DNA from: Halichondria panicea | Lineage: Eukaryota > Porifera > Demospongiae > Suberitida > Halichondriidae | Direction of reading: 5' to 3' | Assembly (NCBI RefSeq): GCF_963675165.1 | Contig: NC_087384.1 | Location: 1,696,501 to 1,760,500 of the forward strand | DNA length: 64,000 nucleotides | In this document: piece after piece, positions 10,946 through 22,976 of the stretch | Layout: every line of letters starts with the position of its first letter | How positions within the stretch are numbered: the first letter of the stretch is position 1 | Notes under the pieces: generated by a model | The model's input: only the letters and a program-made list of their open reading frames with translations | Told to the model about the DNA's origin: nothing | The model's database searches: none | Program-made: the position numbers and the translations under genes

Positions 10946-13019
10946 GTAAGTCCTCTGATAATAACTTTTACCGATCATGAACCAACTACAAATGTATGTC
11001 TACATTATCATTATTTTTTCAACCACTTTTTAATACAATTATAATAATTATGGAAGTTGTACTGTATAGAACTTAAAGCAGTATCTCATTCTAATCCTTT
11101 TCATTATCCTGTGAATAGAGACCGTATAGTCATTCCTTTATTGAGCCCAAAACTCTTCAGTCTTATCGTGGAAGTGTATTTTCAGTGTATTATTATTCCT
11201 GTCAGAAGTTACCAGGTCTAAGCAGACTTCTCAGCATTCTGACTATTTTAGCTTGTCTATTATGACTTTTAATAATGACCTGAGCAAGATATCTTACCAT
11301 GTTAGCCCTTTGATGAGAAGAAGATAAGCTTTGATTCACTGCCACAGCAGCCTCTCTTATTGGCGCCAATCTCGCGCGCAATGTATCGCTAAATAATGAT
11401 TACATGACCGTAACGCGCCTGGATTCAACCACGCCCATCGTTTCCAATCCCTTTCTCTTCCTTCATCTATGGTTTAACTACCTTAAACATCATTTAATCT
11501 ACAGTACACTGAGTAATAAATATGCAAGCCATGCACTCGAAACTATAAGGTCACAATGAATATGGCACCTGGGAGACGAGAAATATTACCACAGAAGACG
11601 CACCTGTTGGCGCAGGCCAGACCATGCAGGTGTGATTTCCATGTATCAATGACTCTTGATACTGCATGTAGAACAAATACTGTTACGGCCACCTCTCCCC
11701 CTCAGAACAGACTTGGTCCATAGATATACATCTTCACCTCAGAGGAACCAACCACAAGATAGCTGTTTTTGTGATTACAGATGAAAATAAGTGTTCTTGC
11801 TTAGCAGCCTAGGCGTAACGCGCCTAGGCTTCAAAGGGTTTCACCCACACAACGTACAAAACGTGACGTCAAATGACGTGCGTTTTCAATCCCTTTCTCT
11901 TCCTTCATCTACGGTTAAACAAGGTTAATCGAGGTACTCCGCTTGCCCTGCCTACTGCATTATGCACTGCCCAGCATCTACGCGCATGTGCCATTATCTC
12001 TACACCTCGTGCTTGATTATAGCTATCTGAGTTAAAGCCCCACACCCAACCCTCCCTTGGTTTCTATACACTTCTCTGTCGTTACGACATGACTGAGCCG
12101 TGGCTATGACTGTTGGCTAGGCCACCTCTTTACCCCCAAGTACTTAATTAGGGGAGCAACATAATCATTAAAAACGCTTAATTATTATCTAATTAGCGAG
12201 GTTGCACTCCTTTAATTAATTAGAGGGGCTTCCTAACAATAATAACGGCCTTCAGACATGGTCCGGCTCACCCTCCAAGGGGCGTTGCGGTAATGGGTAG
12301 CTGTACTCAACGCTTACAGCGGTACCTAGAGCAATATATAACTATGTAGTGGTAATGGTATCTAGTCGGGTGCATGGCTTGCATATTTATTACTGGTGTA
12401 CTGTAGATTACTGAACATTTTTGCAATTTGCTGCATGCAAACTCAAAGTGGGTAATGATCAACCATAATTGTTGTTAAAAAGATCGATGCCAAAAGTTCA
12501 AGTCTAATTAATGGCTGTCATTAGCACTGCAGAGCCTTGCAGCTCTTTTCTCACTCTTGAAGCTACCAATAGCTAGGTTCCTAACTCTTGAAGCTACCAA
12601 TAGCTAGGTTCCTAAGTAGAGTAGCAACACTCGGTAAACAATTTTGGCTACGTGCTCTTTTGAAAAGACTGCATGCAATGGCATTCCAATTGAGTAAGCA
12701 AAACTAGGCATAACTCGAGAACAAAGCATTATTGACTCGAAGAAAACATGACTAGAAGCCTATTAGAAACTCTTACTAGCACTTATTGATCGAGCAGCTG
12801 TAGCACTCTGCACAGACACACACAAACACACTACCGTATACCTCGCTTACTCATGCACACCGAAGCATAATAATAATAGATAATATATACATGGTTGCAT
12901 GCACTGGTCCATAATTATACAAACACTGAACAGATGCATGCGTGAGTATATAGCTAAGGTTACAAATGTGCATGCAGCTGTTGGAATATCCTATATTATA
13001 TAGCGTATAATAGCACATT
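10946..13019. other. intergenic with repeats only
   Basis: No gene supported. Two related stretches share the string CAATCCCTTTCTCTTCCTTC (about 11398-11480 and 11813-11925) and look like a dispersed repeat. A reverse copy of the ATGCCTCGGTG-family repeat sits at 12420-12872. Confidence 0.5.
12420..12872 (-). repeat. ATGCCTCGGTG-family interspersed repeat
   Basis: Reverse-oriented copy. It runs from the inner part (caatttgctgcatgcaaact) to the end cgcttactcatgcacaccga with a degenerate terminal motif. The phrase ctcttgaagctaccaatagc is duplicated in tandem near 12556-12610. Confidence 0.6.
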
Positions 13020-13170
13020 GTAAAGTGTCTACGCTGCTGGACGTTTATGGTGAGGTCAATGTTGTCCACCTTCGTAGCAAATTCCTGCCATCATTTGTCC
13101 TTCCTCCGACCAGACATGCCACTGACGTACACATTGTTGGTGGGATTGGCCGGCCACCACGGAGCAGGAA
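13020..13170 (-). pseudogene. decayed OAS-like C-terminal exon
   Basis: The minus-strand translation gives LPAPWWPANPTNNVYVSGMS, then a stop, then WQEFATKVDNIDLTI. This aligns with the last exon of the neighbouring OAS-like genes (DPANPANN...NWAEIKKKIETIDLT). An internal stop, the lost Asp of the DPANP motif and the absence of other exons nearby mark it as a remnant of a further cluster member. Confidence 0.75.
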
Positions 13171-13413
13171 GGAGGTGCATGAGAGTACTTCTCTCGGATC
13201 ATCTTTAGCCCAGAGTCTTTAGCTCTGGACTATTAAGCGTAATAGTGCATGCAAGGCACATGTATGTCATCATTATAGTGCTTCATATCAATTATTGTTT
13301 CAATAATGTAAGGTACTTTACTTTTGAGGAACTAAAATACAGTTTCCGTGGATTGGCTTCGAACCTTAAAAATTGTGCTCCTCGAAAATAAAGCACTATA
13401 AAGGACTGTATAT

Positions 13414-13792
13414 ATACAGTAGAACCTCGCTAATCCGAATAAGCGGGACTAAACCCCCATTCAAATATACATGAACATTTTGGATGTCATTAAGTATCAT
13501 TAACAAAGAACACTCACATGCACATGCATGCATGTAATATTACTGTGGCCAGAAGGAAAGCTGCTAGCTAATTTTATCTCAAATTTCTAATATACAGCGA
13601 GTCTTGTGAGCTCTTTTCGTTTTCTTTGCAGTATAGCCATTGTATTCAGTGAGGTATATTGAGCAGTTTATTAATAAAGTGCGCATGTGCAATAGTCTAT
13701 TCTACAGCCCTCTTCTTTTCAGTTTAATATTATTTTTTGTCCAGTCTCCGAACTTTAAAAAGGGTCCAGATTAGCTAGGTTCTATACTGTAC
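13414..13792. mobile_element. pogo/Tigger-type MITE (AGAACCTCGC ends)
   Basis: The left end is CAGTAGAACCTCGCTAATCC and the right end is the degenerate inverse, GATTAGCTAGGTTC...ACTG. The body matches the copies at 36366, 43114, 47547 and 52173. TA dinucleotides flank it, as expected for Tc1/mariner/pogo relatives. Confidence 0.65.
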
Positions 13793-13845
13793 TTAAAGGT
13801 GGCATAAAATTGGGTATTAATTTCTGCTAATTCTGCGAATGAGAG

Positions 13846-14093
13846 TAAAATCGCAAAAATGTGTACTCGTGAATGATGTTCTTGCGTACTTGGAAAAATT
13901 CCTCAAATTTTTCCACTACTGCAGCATATTGTCTTCGCTCCTCAGCAGTAATATTAGTGAACACTAGGACTGACTCCGCTTCTTCTCCTAAAATGTATTG
14001 ACTTGTTTCGACTGTGACTCTCCTGCAAGGCCTGATGCTTCTCGAAATTGTTCAAACTGTCTTTTCCAGCATGGCCAGGCATCAGGTGTCTGA
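13846..14093 (-). pseudogene. retroelement Gag-like fragment
   Basis: The minus-strand translation reads PDAWPCWKRQFEQFREASGL...SKQVNT, then a stop and frame change, then LGEEAESVLVFTNITAEERR and FFQVRKNIIHEYTFLRF. This resembles the Gag core common in Ty3/gypsy-type elements of animals (family assignment from memory of the motif order). Protease and polymerase are absent. It is a short, broken relic. Confidence 0.55.
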
Positions 14094-14099
14094 TTTTTT

Positions 14100-15122
14100 T
14101 TCAAAAAATGGGACGTAGACAAAATTTAGACGTAGACATAAACACAGCACACAACTGAAAAATGACATAGGTTATAGGACATAGGTTATAGGCTAGTGGT
14201 GATTTTTGGTACACATGCAGTTCATGTACACTATTGATAAACTCTAAGAAGAGGCCATAATTATACCTGTCCTCACACTTTGTAAAAACAGCTGAACTTT
14301 CCCCACAGTCCCCGTGATACTCTTGGAGTGTGCTAGCAAGGAAATGAAATATAGGAGTTTGGCTCATTGGGTTCCACTGTCTTGTCACTTTTGTACGCTC
14401 ATGCTTTTTCCCTTCAAATCAGCTTGTGTATATCTACGTTGTGAATCGAATTTGTATTGTACAGTGGCCCAGAGAGTACGATTAACCTTTACTAGCGGAC
14501 AGTATACGATGACCTTCGATAGTAGAGAGTTGACCTTAGCTAGTGGACAGTGCGATTAACCTTCGCTAGTGGAGAGTTCATTTTTCAGTCTAGTGAAAGC
14601 TTACCTTAGCTAGAGACATTTAGGGGAGTGCTGATTTTTTTGACTTTTGCTACATTTTTATAGAGCCAGGCACTTTTAATACACTCACTACGCTCGGGGT
14701 ACTACAGCAGTGCCTTTGCATGACATTCTAAATCCCGTAGACACATCCGAAACAGTATATATAACTATTTTAATTTCTAGTCTATAATTATAATTATATA
14801 TAGACCTTAATCTTAAACATTTTTATAGCTGCATGTAACTTTGTGTGTTTCTACTTTGTCCACCATGGAGTCTCTATATATATAGCTTGTTTTATTGTTT
14901 CACTGTGTTCCAGATGCACCTTCAATACAATTCCTTACAATTGGTGATCATGCTGTTTGCTCTGCCATTCATATAATCTGCTATCCACTGCTCTTGTTTC
15001 TTGTCAGAAGGATACAAACTTTGATATTTCGATATAGATCTACTTCACTCACTTTATTACAGGAATATTCCAAACTTGACCTTATTACTCAAAGATGGCT
15101 TCCCGTGCATGCTCATGAAGCT
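14100..15122. other. intergenic, weak tandem motif only
   Basis: At about 14471-14578 a roughly 25-30 bp motif related to GATTAACCTTCGCTAGTGG recurs four times imperfectly. Nothing else is recognised. Confidence 0.4.
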
Positions 15123-15175
15123 TAGACTCGCAAGCCGTCACTGTTGCAGGTGAACAGTGACGGCTTGCGAGTCTA
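15123..15175. mobile_element. 53-bp micro-MITE: perfect palindrome with 9-bp TSD
   Basis: Two perfectly complementary 23-nt arms (starting TAGACTCGCAAGCCG) with a 7-nt loop. It is flanked by the exact 9-bp direct repeat CATGAAGCT (15114-15122 and 15176-15184). The direct repeat marks it as an insertion, not a stem-loop RNA gene. The same end sequence bounds a larger degenerate element at about 28320-28745. Confidence 0.8.
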
Positions 15176-15184
15176 CATGAAGCT

Positions 15185-16061
15185 TATGCATGAAAGCTCT
15201 GATTCTCCTGGCTCTTGTCCAGTTATTCCATGGTGAATACCTATATAGCCACTCAGTGTTCGGACAAGTTTCTGAAGAACGGCGGCGAATGTCATCTGGT
15301 ATTGAATGGAATGGAGTTTTTAGGGATCAAACTGTACTGACAATTTAATATGCTATTATTCCATGACTGAGATCATGCCTTCACACTGTATACTGTATAT
15401 GTAGATCTATAAGCTTAATACTCGTTACTAAATGTTAGTTTTGACTTTACCATACTCTTAAACTCGCTATAGCTAGCTACTCGCAGCCACTGAGTAGCCT
15501 ACTGGCTGCGACTCGACTCAGTCTCTTGCATGTATTTACGTTGTAGGTGAATATGTAGATAGATAATGATTATATATAATTATAATTATATCTGTTTATA
15601 TCATGCCATTGTCCTCGTGAGCCCTAGGATTAGGTCTGGAGACTCTTGCAGCATTTCCGTGTGCTCTGCAGAATGTGGCCATGCAGAGCCAATGAAATGC
15701 ATATCCTATGTCTTGTGATTTTTAACCCAAATAAATGCGAGTATTGCCTCTTGAATACGAAATGAGAGTATTGCTACATCTACTCCTTCTTTACAACCTC
15801 CAATATCACAAGTTTTAATTAATTATTGACATTCCAAGAGCATGTAGGTACATGGACTGCTGCAAGAGTCTCCAGGCCTTTTCTTCTCTTGCCCCTCGGC
15901 CGCTCTCCCCTCTGAGAAAAGGTCTGGCCCCCATGCATGCAGGCTAATATTTTCTATATTAAAATCACACCCACGTATACTGCATGGTGAAACGCCCCTA
16001 TTCGTATGTTAATTTTTTTGATAGAATAGTTATAGACACAATTACGCTGTGATAATTATAT
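15185..16061. other. intergenic, nothing recognised
   Basis: Spacer downstream of the third OAS-like gene, with no open frame of interest. Confidence 0.5.
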
Positions 16062-18907
16062 TCATTCTACTGGTTTACTTAAGTCTAGCGTTCCAATGTT
16101 TCTGATTAGAGAACTCCAATCCCCCGTCCCAGTGTCGTATTCTCCACACCTTTTGTAGGGCTCAAAATTTGCGAGCCCTGTAAGGTACAGATTATGTGTG
16201 GGGTTAGCCGGGTCAATGATGCGAGGTGCCCTCGGGGGAACTAGGGTAGGGTACTGCTTCATAGCGTAGCACTGCTCCCAGTATATGCTGCATGTGTGTA
16301 TGTGTGTGTGTGCGTGCGTGCGTGGGGGGGGGATTAATTTTGTGACAGTTGGTATACTATTTATAATATAACAGTGTATGATGTCATGTATGATGTCATA
16401 GGAACTATGTAACAGCAGTTGATCTTATGTAAAGTTCAGTTGTGCAATGATTATCAATTTGATTAAGTGAGTCTATCCTGCTACAATAACTAGCCAAGGC
16501 ACACGTCTACAAATTTTACTGTAGAAAAGAGCTTGGTTCACTTATAAGATTAAGGCACAGGTTGTACTTCACTTGATTATCCGGACACCTTTAATTTCCA
16601 GAGGCAGGCCAGATATCTGAATAATTATATACCGGATAATCGAATGGATAAACTACGCCTTTATCTACCCACTTAACAAACAGCAGTGCAAATTTAGTGT
16701 ATGTGGTCGTCTGCACATGCGCAGAAAATATGTCTCCATGCATGGTGCATGCAGCATGGTAACAGATATAATGCGCATGCACATTTAATGGACTCGCTCA
16801 TTTTCTGATTATTAGTTGAACATGATTATATCGTGGTGAACTGAATATGACAAGTCGAGTAGCCGAGGTTCCACTTTATATACTGTTATAGCAACAGCTT
16901 GTCGCCTTTATGTTAAATGAATAACCGGCTATAACTCACTTGACTTTGTCACAGTTGTATACAATACTCTTCACCTCTTCTGTGGCACTGCAAGTAATTT
17001 CATTACAGTACGTTGGTGCAAATCAGTGATTGCTACCGTATGTATATACATTGTATAAACAATTTGTTCATTTATTAATACTTTTTAGTAATCAGCTATA
17101 ATTATAGCACTTAAAGTTGCAGAAATATAATTTATAGGCAATGTATATAATTATGTTGTATATATATATATTATACAGTAGTATGTTTTCGATTTATGTA
17201 ATTATTAGCTAGGCCTATATATATACTATGCTCTCATAGTTACTTCCTTACCTGCCCACTAACTGTACATGCATGCATGTACTTAGCTATATATACCTCC
17301 CTTATTCACCCACTCATTGATGTACATTGTGCCCATTGTACCCTTGGTTACCTCTCTACCCGCCCACTCACTGTTGTGCTAGTGTCTCTGGACTGAGTGT
17401 GGAGAACACGCCCAGTGTCTTGTGAGCATTCTCGTAGGCGTGGATGACCAGGAGGGAGAGCAGATAGGAGGAGGGCCTCCCTCGTCCCCCCGTACACTGC
17501 CTCCACTTGAGCGCACGCCATGCCTTTGCTCGACGAATGAACTCACGACAAAAATTACCTCTCTAAATGGGATAAACAACAAAACTCACACTGCATTAAT
17601 TTTATTATAATCATAGTGATGATACTTTTTTTATGTATTAATGAAATTATCTGTAATGGCAGAACTGCTTTCTCATAATCATGCTTGTAAGCAAGACTAA
17701 AACGTCTCCTATACTTTCACATAATTATAAGACACCTATAGTATAGTAAACGGTCTCTTTCTCACCCGAGTAGCTTGATTTTTTAGAAACTGGATCTGCC
17801 ATTTTGCAGCACACTGAGTAAACCTATACAAAGACAGACCAAAGCGTAATAATAAATTACCTGCCAATTAGTACCAACTCACAATTTTCTGTGTGCTGGT
17901 CTCAAAGTCTCTAGGAAGGTGTAGAAGTCAGCTGGCTTTCTCCAATTTGGACTGACCATAATCTCAATCTCAATCCCCTCAAATGTGAATTGCAACCCCT
18001 TGTCTGTGAGGGCATGGAATTCGAACCCCTCAGCTAGGTCTTTCTCCGAGTGCATTAACTGATTGATCTGGTTTAGCCAGAGTCCATAGCCATTCCTTAT
18101 CACCTCCTTAATTGTGATGTCTGTGAGAGGGTTAGTGTTGAAATGTAGCTATATGCAGAGTTAAATTGTCGACAAAACTCTTTTAACTGCTTGAAAAAAC
18201 AGGTGGTTATGGTAATAAGCCTCTGCATGGTATATATATACCTGGTGAGTATATGATGATGTCAGCATCGTATTGTTCTGGTAACTCTGTCCTTGTGCCT
18301 AGCGACCCTCCTAGTACTATCTCCGGTACTCGTAGGCCGCACCTTACAGGCAACTTTTGCTGAAAATGGTCACTAACATAAAATTTATTTCAGTATACCT
18401 GTATATATAGTGCAAAATGTTCGAGGCACTATATTTTTTTGTAGAAAGGCCTCTAAAAGCATTTCGTTGCATAACGTTCGTGGGTTGATTGGTTACTGGA
18501 AGCCACGCCTTTAATATTTACACATTATAGATTTCGTGCACGACAACCTCGAAAATTTTGCGCTATACGTTATATATTATATCGTGTACGATAACTATAA
18601 TTATCTATTAGAGGTAAGAAGTCAGTTTGTGCTATAGAATAATCTCAAAAGTTTCTGTGCATTATTGCTGAGTTAATGTCTTTAAAATTAGTTGCTTTGT
18701 GTTCAAATTCTTAATCGGCTAAAGCGCTTGACATGCATCTGTGTGGTGAAACTTGTATATTATACTTATACGTAACTGCTTGGGTTACATTTGTTCACTA
18801 ACAGTTATTTCTTATATACGTACCTTAAGCAGATCCATCATAGCTTCCATTATTTCTAGGGCCTCTTCTATTGTCATGTCAACCACTGGTGAGCACCTCT
18901 CTGCCAT
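16062..18907 (-). CDS. OAS: divergent OAS-like protein, complete, third catalytic Asp replaced
   Basis: The minus-strand exons are 18824-18907, 18242-18359, 17883-18120, 17766-17823, 17372-17541, 16940-16987 and 16062-16287. All have GT-AG borders and joining phases, giving 313 residues. Exon lengths 58, 170 and 48 are identical to those of the gene at 4908-6397, which confirms orthologous structure. The start is MAERCSPVVDMTIEEALE. Exon 2 has LGGSLGTRTELPEQYDADII: the GGS loop and a D-x-D (DAD) are kept, but the usual HGT...PG stretch is altered. Exon 3 has FEGIEIEIMVSPNW where the sisters have IDVDLLISP, so both acidic positions are Glu. Later blocks AAKWQIQFLK, RPSSYLLSLLVIHAYE and PRIIDPANPTHN are intact. 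An open frame with a changed catalytic site suggests a conserved non-synthesising or altered-activity member (inference). Confidence 0.85.
18397..18571. mobile_element. TACCGTATAGCGC-type MITE, degenerate
   Basis: Lies in intron 1 of the OAS-like gene at 16062-18907. The outer ends (tatagtgcaaaatgttcgag and ttttgcgctatacg) are the family ends with substitutions. Confidence 0.55.
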
Positions 18908-20040
18908 TTTGTATACAATGCTAACTGATCTGCGTAGCTATATTAACTCTTGATTTGATAATCGCTTCGACCAGTTATTAACCTCAACTTCTTTAAAGCT
19001 GTCAATGTCGTAGTAAAACACACTGTATCTAGTTAATAATGCACACCAGCAACACTGTTGTCTATACTCACACTTGTACATGCAGCCGTCAAGTTTGCAC
19101 TGCATGCTTATAATAACTGTCTATTGAGCTGCAATAAACATTCGTATTCATTGCCAAACTCGCACATTCCTCAAACTTTCATTGTTTAACTAGACGTCTG
19201 TGTTGTACTTTTAAGATGTAGAATGTCTTCTTGTTACAAAATTGGTCAGCTGCCCAAATATTATTATTTGTGAGCTTGCCAGGGAATGTTGTCACTCACG
19301 CCCTCTTTATAGCTACCGGCCAATCCATCATAATTATAACACAATAATAATTATTGCCATACGTTTTGGAGCATTCATCGTATTCAGTTAGTGTCATTAT
19401 AACAGCAGCGAGGTATAATTATGGTACGTAGTCTTAGACTATAAGTGTGTGTTGTGTGTGTGAGTAGAGTGTTACAGTTGCTCAGTGAGTGCATGTAAGA
19501 GTTTCTAGTCGCGATTACAATAATTATGTGGATTTGCAAAATAATGCTTCTTTCTCGAGTTGTATAATTATGTGGGCTTACTTGGAATGCCATTGTAGCC
19601 TTTCAGAACAGTTGCGTAGCAAAATTTGTCCATGGAGTGTTGCTACTCTACTTAGTAGCACCAAAACGCTATAGCTATTGGTAGCTGCAAGAGTGAGAAA
19701 AAAGCTGCAAAAAGCTGCACTGAGCTGTTTCATGCTGTAGCCATTACTTTAAACTTTTGGCATATTTTTAGCAACAATCGTAGTCGATCATTTACCACTT
19801 TTTGAATTGTAAAATCGATATATCTATATAGCTTCATATTTTATGCCTCCCCATCGAGGCATCAGCATCCACGGTGCTTTCATAATTATATTTAGGTCCC
19901 GTGTAATGGACCGCACGATTTTTAATTTATGTGAGGTATAAAGTGGACTCGTCCTTCTTGTCAAGTAGAGTATAGTTTCACGCCTCTTTCACTCGCTCTT
20001 TGTCGTCACGACTAGTGTGTGTATTGGTTGTTTTGTTGTT
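18908..20040. other. intergenic; contains a repeat copy
   Basis: Upstream of the divergent OAS-like gene. Positions 19450-19880 are a forward copy of the ATGCCTCGGTG-family repeat, from the GT-rich part to its end CCATCGAGGCATCAGC. No gene is supported. Confidence 0.5.
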
Positions 20041-20750
20041 GTATCATAATTATAGCGGGATATGCATGAGTGTGTTATTTTAAGTTTCATTCCATAGTGT
20101 AGGATCTGCGCGTGCTCAACCAGTGAATAGCTACAGCTCATCAACGGTTTCTGCACTGCAAAAACACTTTTGTTAATTTAACAAACAAAAGTTTGTCCCG
20201 GTGATGAATCTCACAATGACAGAATAATATTTGTTAAAATGACAAAGGTAAAACAACCTACAATGTTTTGTCATTCAAGCAAAGAAATGATGTCAAAACA
20301 ACAAAGTATTATGTCATCTGAATTTCACCAATTTATTGTACTTCTATGTCAAAATAGCAAAGTGAATGCTGAATTAACACTGCATGCTATAAAGTGAATT
20401 TCTTTGTTAAATTAACACTATACCTTTGTCATTTAATTAGTTGTTTTCTCGCGCACGTACGCACATGCAGAAGGTCAAACGGTATTAGAACAATGAGTTT
20501 ATGATAGAATAAGATCACTGGATCACATGACATGCAGCACAATACATTTCTTCTGTCAGTAAATTGTTTTTAGTGTTCATCATTTAGCGTTTCTTGAAAT
20601 TCCAGTACAGTGAACTGCAGGCGTTTCGTTTGGTTTCATGAACGCTACATCCCTCAGATCATTTTCGTCACAATAAGCCCCTACAGAACAAAAGATTGAA
20701 GTCACTATAGTTACCAACACATATGTAGTGCAAAATGTAAATAGTATAAG

Positions 20751-21560
20751 CTATCACCCCCATGGACGAAGTTGACCAGTGTAACTGACACGTGAGGACA
20801 CATATACACACAAACTCGTAAATCAGTATGCTATAGCTATCACCCCATGGACGAAGTTGACCAGTCGAAACCAGTGTAACTGACACGTGAGGACACATAC
20901 ACACAAAATCGTAAATCAGTATGCTAGCTATCACCCCATGGACGAAGTTGACCAGTCGAAACCAGTGTAACTGACGCATGAGGACACATACACACAAACT
21001 CGTAAATTACAATGCTAGCTATCACCCCATGGACGAAGTTGACCAGTCGAAACCAGTGTAACTGACGCATGAGGACACATACACACAAACTCGTAAATTA
21101 CAATGCTAGCTATCACCCCATGGACGAAGTTGACCAGTCGAAACCAGTGTAACTGACGCATGAGGACACATACACACAAACTCATAAATTACAATGCTAG
21201 CTATCACCCCATGGACGAAGTTGACCAGTCGAAACCAGTGTAACTGACGCATGAGGACACATACACACAAACTGGTAAATTACAATGCTAGCTATCACCC
21301 CATGGACGAAGTTGACCAGTCGAAACCAGTGTAACTGACACGTGAGGACACATACACACAAACTCGTAAATCAGTATGCTAGCTATCACCCCATGGACGA
21401 AGTTGACCAGTCGAAACCAGTGTAACTGACACATGAGGACACATACACACAAACTCGTAAATCAGTATACTAGCTATCACCCCATGGACGAAGTTGACCA
21501 GTCGAAACCAGTGTAACTGACACATGAAGACACAAACTCGTAAATCAGTATGCTACAGAT
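20751..21560. repeat. 91-bp minisatellite, nine copies
   Basis: Units start (ctatcacccc) at 20751, 20837, 20928, 21019, 21110, 21201, 21292, 21383 and 21474. The spacing is exactly 91 bp from the third unit on. The first unit lacks the 9-bp stretch tcgaaacca. Units differ by few substitutions, which fall into two subtypes (acgcatg/acacgtg). The array lies inside the CACTG-ended transposon. Confidence 0.92.
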
Positions 21561-22861
21561 GAAGGTCGAAACCAGGGACAGTTGCCCTCTAGCTAGCTAT
21601 ATAGTTTTATGGAATCTGACATAACTTGCAAGTCGTTTCTTTGAAGTCGATGAAGGTGGTTAAGTAAACTCCTAGCTGGTACACATTGTGGGGCCGAGGT
21701 ACGGTAAAATCTGCAGCTGGAAGAAACACGTAAACACATTTATTTAGCAATGAGCAACATAACTTAAATCCTTTTTCTTTGAAGCTGGTACATGGTGGAG
21801 TTATACGCCGATACGGTATAGCAGTGATTTGTAAACTGTGAATTCAGAGAGTTTTGGGATCATGTATGTACATGCCATGCGCCATGCGCCAACAGCATGC
21901 AATGGAACTTAACTTTTTTCTTTGAGATGGTGGTACTATCTACTCTTTAAGAAAATCTGAAAGAGAGTATTGGGCAATAAGTTGAGTTTAGCAATGAGCA
22001 CTAGACTGGAAACCACGCCCCTTTCTTTAGGGAAAGAGACTGGCCAGGTGACTATCAAAGACTCGTCCCAACGGAATGCTTGGAATGTAGTGTGTGCATG
22101 AATGCGTGGGAGATATCTAAACCACAATAAGCAATTCTAAAGTTGCTATAACCTGGCTGGCTACAAGGCCACTGCAAAAATAACAGACAGAAGTCAGTAG
22201 CAGAGATCAGATATATTTGTCTCTCTGCCAACTGGTTTATGGAAAGTCCCTTTGCTTTGCCCTATTGCCAGCAACATTTGAGTTTCTATTACAGCGGTAT
22301 CATTGCCACAGACAGGACAAGAACTAGGTACATCCAGGTGACAGCTAGCTCCAGACTTGGACATAGTTTTGCAGCAGTTGACTTGTGATTGAAATTAAGT
22401 TTGGTAGGTGGCTGAGCTAGCTAGCTTGCAAGTAGATCTAGCTCGATCTAGCCAAAGTATACTAAACCGCAACACTGGTGACCACACCCTTTTCCCTGAA
22501 CCACTTCCGCAAAATTCAGTACGCAATGAAGACAAGTCGTTGATAGTCACCTGGCCAGTCTCTTTCCCTAAAGAAAGGGGCGCGGTTTCCAGTCTACTGA
22601 CTAACTTGCAATTGTCTTTTCTTTCAAGCTGCAGATGCAGGTGACTCTTGACTCCTAGATCCTAGCTGGTGTACATGGAACATGGTAGCCCACTGCCAGG
22701 GCCAGGGGTACAGGCATGCAGTCAGTGATGGTATAAAGCTGCATGAGCAGCTGCAGTCTGGTGCAGCTGCAAGCACCATGTGCTAAGTATGTTTGAGGCC
22801 TTGCCCTGTTATTCCTGAACGCCCCCTCATGCCACACCTATAGTTCCAGCTTATAATTATA

Positions 22862-22904
22862 GTCTCGAGGCCAAACTCTCCTTATCAGAATCTGGCCTCG
22901 AGAC
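22862..22904. repeat. short hairpin with TAGTCTCGAGGCC arms
   Basis: A 14-15 bp inverted repeat with a short loop, adjacent to the 44-bp MITE and similar in its end sequence. No flanking duplication is seen. Confidence 0.5.
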
Positions 22905-22932
22905 TAGCTAGAGTTAGAGGCTAGAGAGAAGG

Positions 22933-22976
22933 TAGCCTCGATCCCAGGCCGCTCTTCGGCCTTGTGAAGGAGGCTA
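22933..22976. mobile_element. 44-bp micro-MITE with perfect 9-bp TSD
   Basis: It runs from TAGCCTCGATCCCAGGCCG to the inverse ...AGGAGGCTA. It is flanked by GAGAGAAGG at 22924-22932 and 22977-22985. It sits inside the CACTG-ended transposon, so it is younger than that element. It is among the smallest insertions one can define by a clear target duplication. Confidence 0.8.

Noticed and set aside
20751-21560. Regular repeats that could suggest a CRISPR array
   Set aside because: Units are head-to-tail copies of one 91-bp sequence without unique spacers, in a eukaryotic transposon, so this is a minisatellite.
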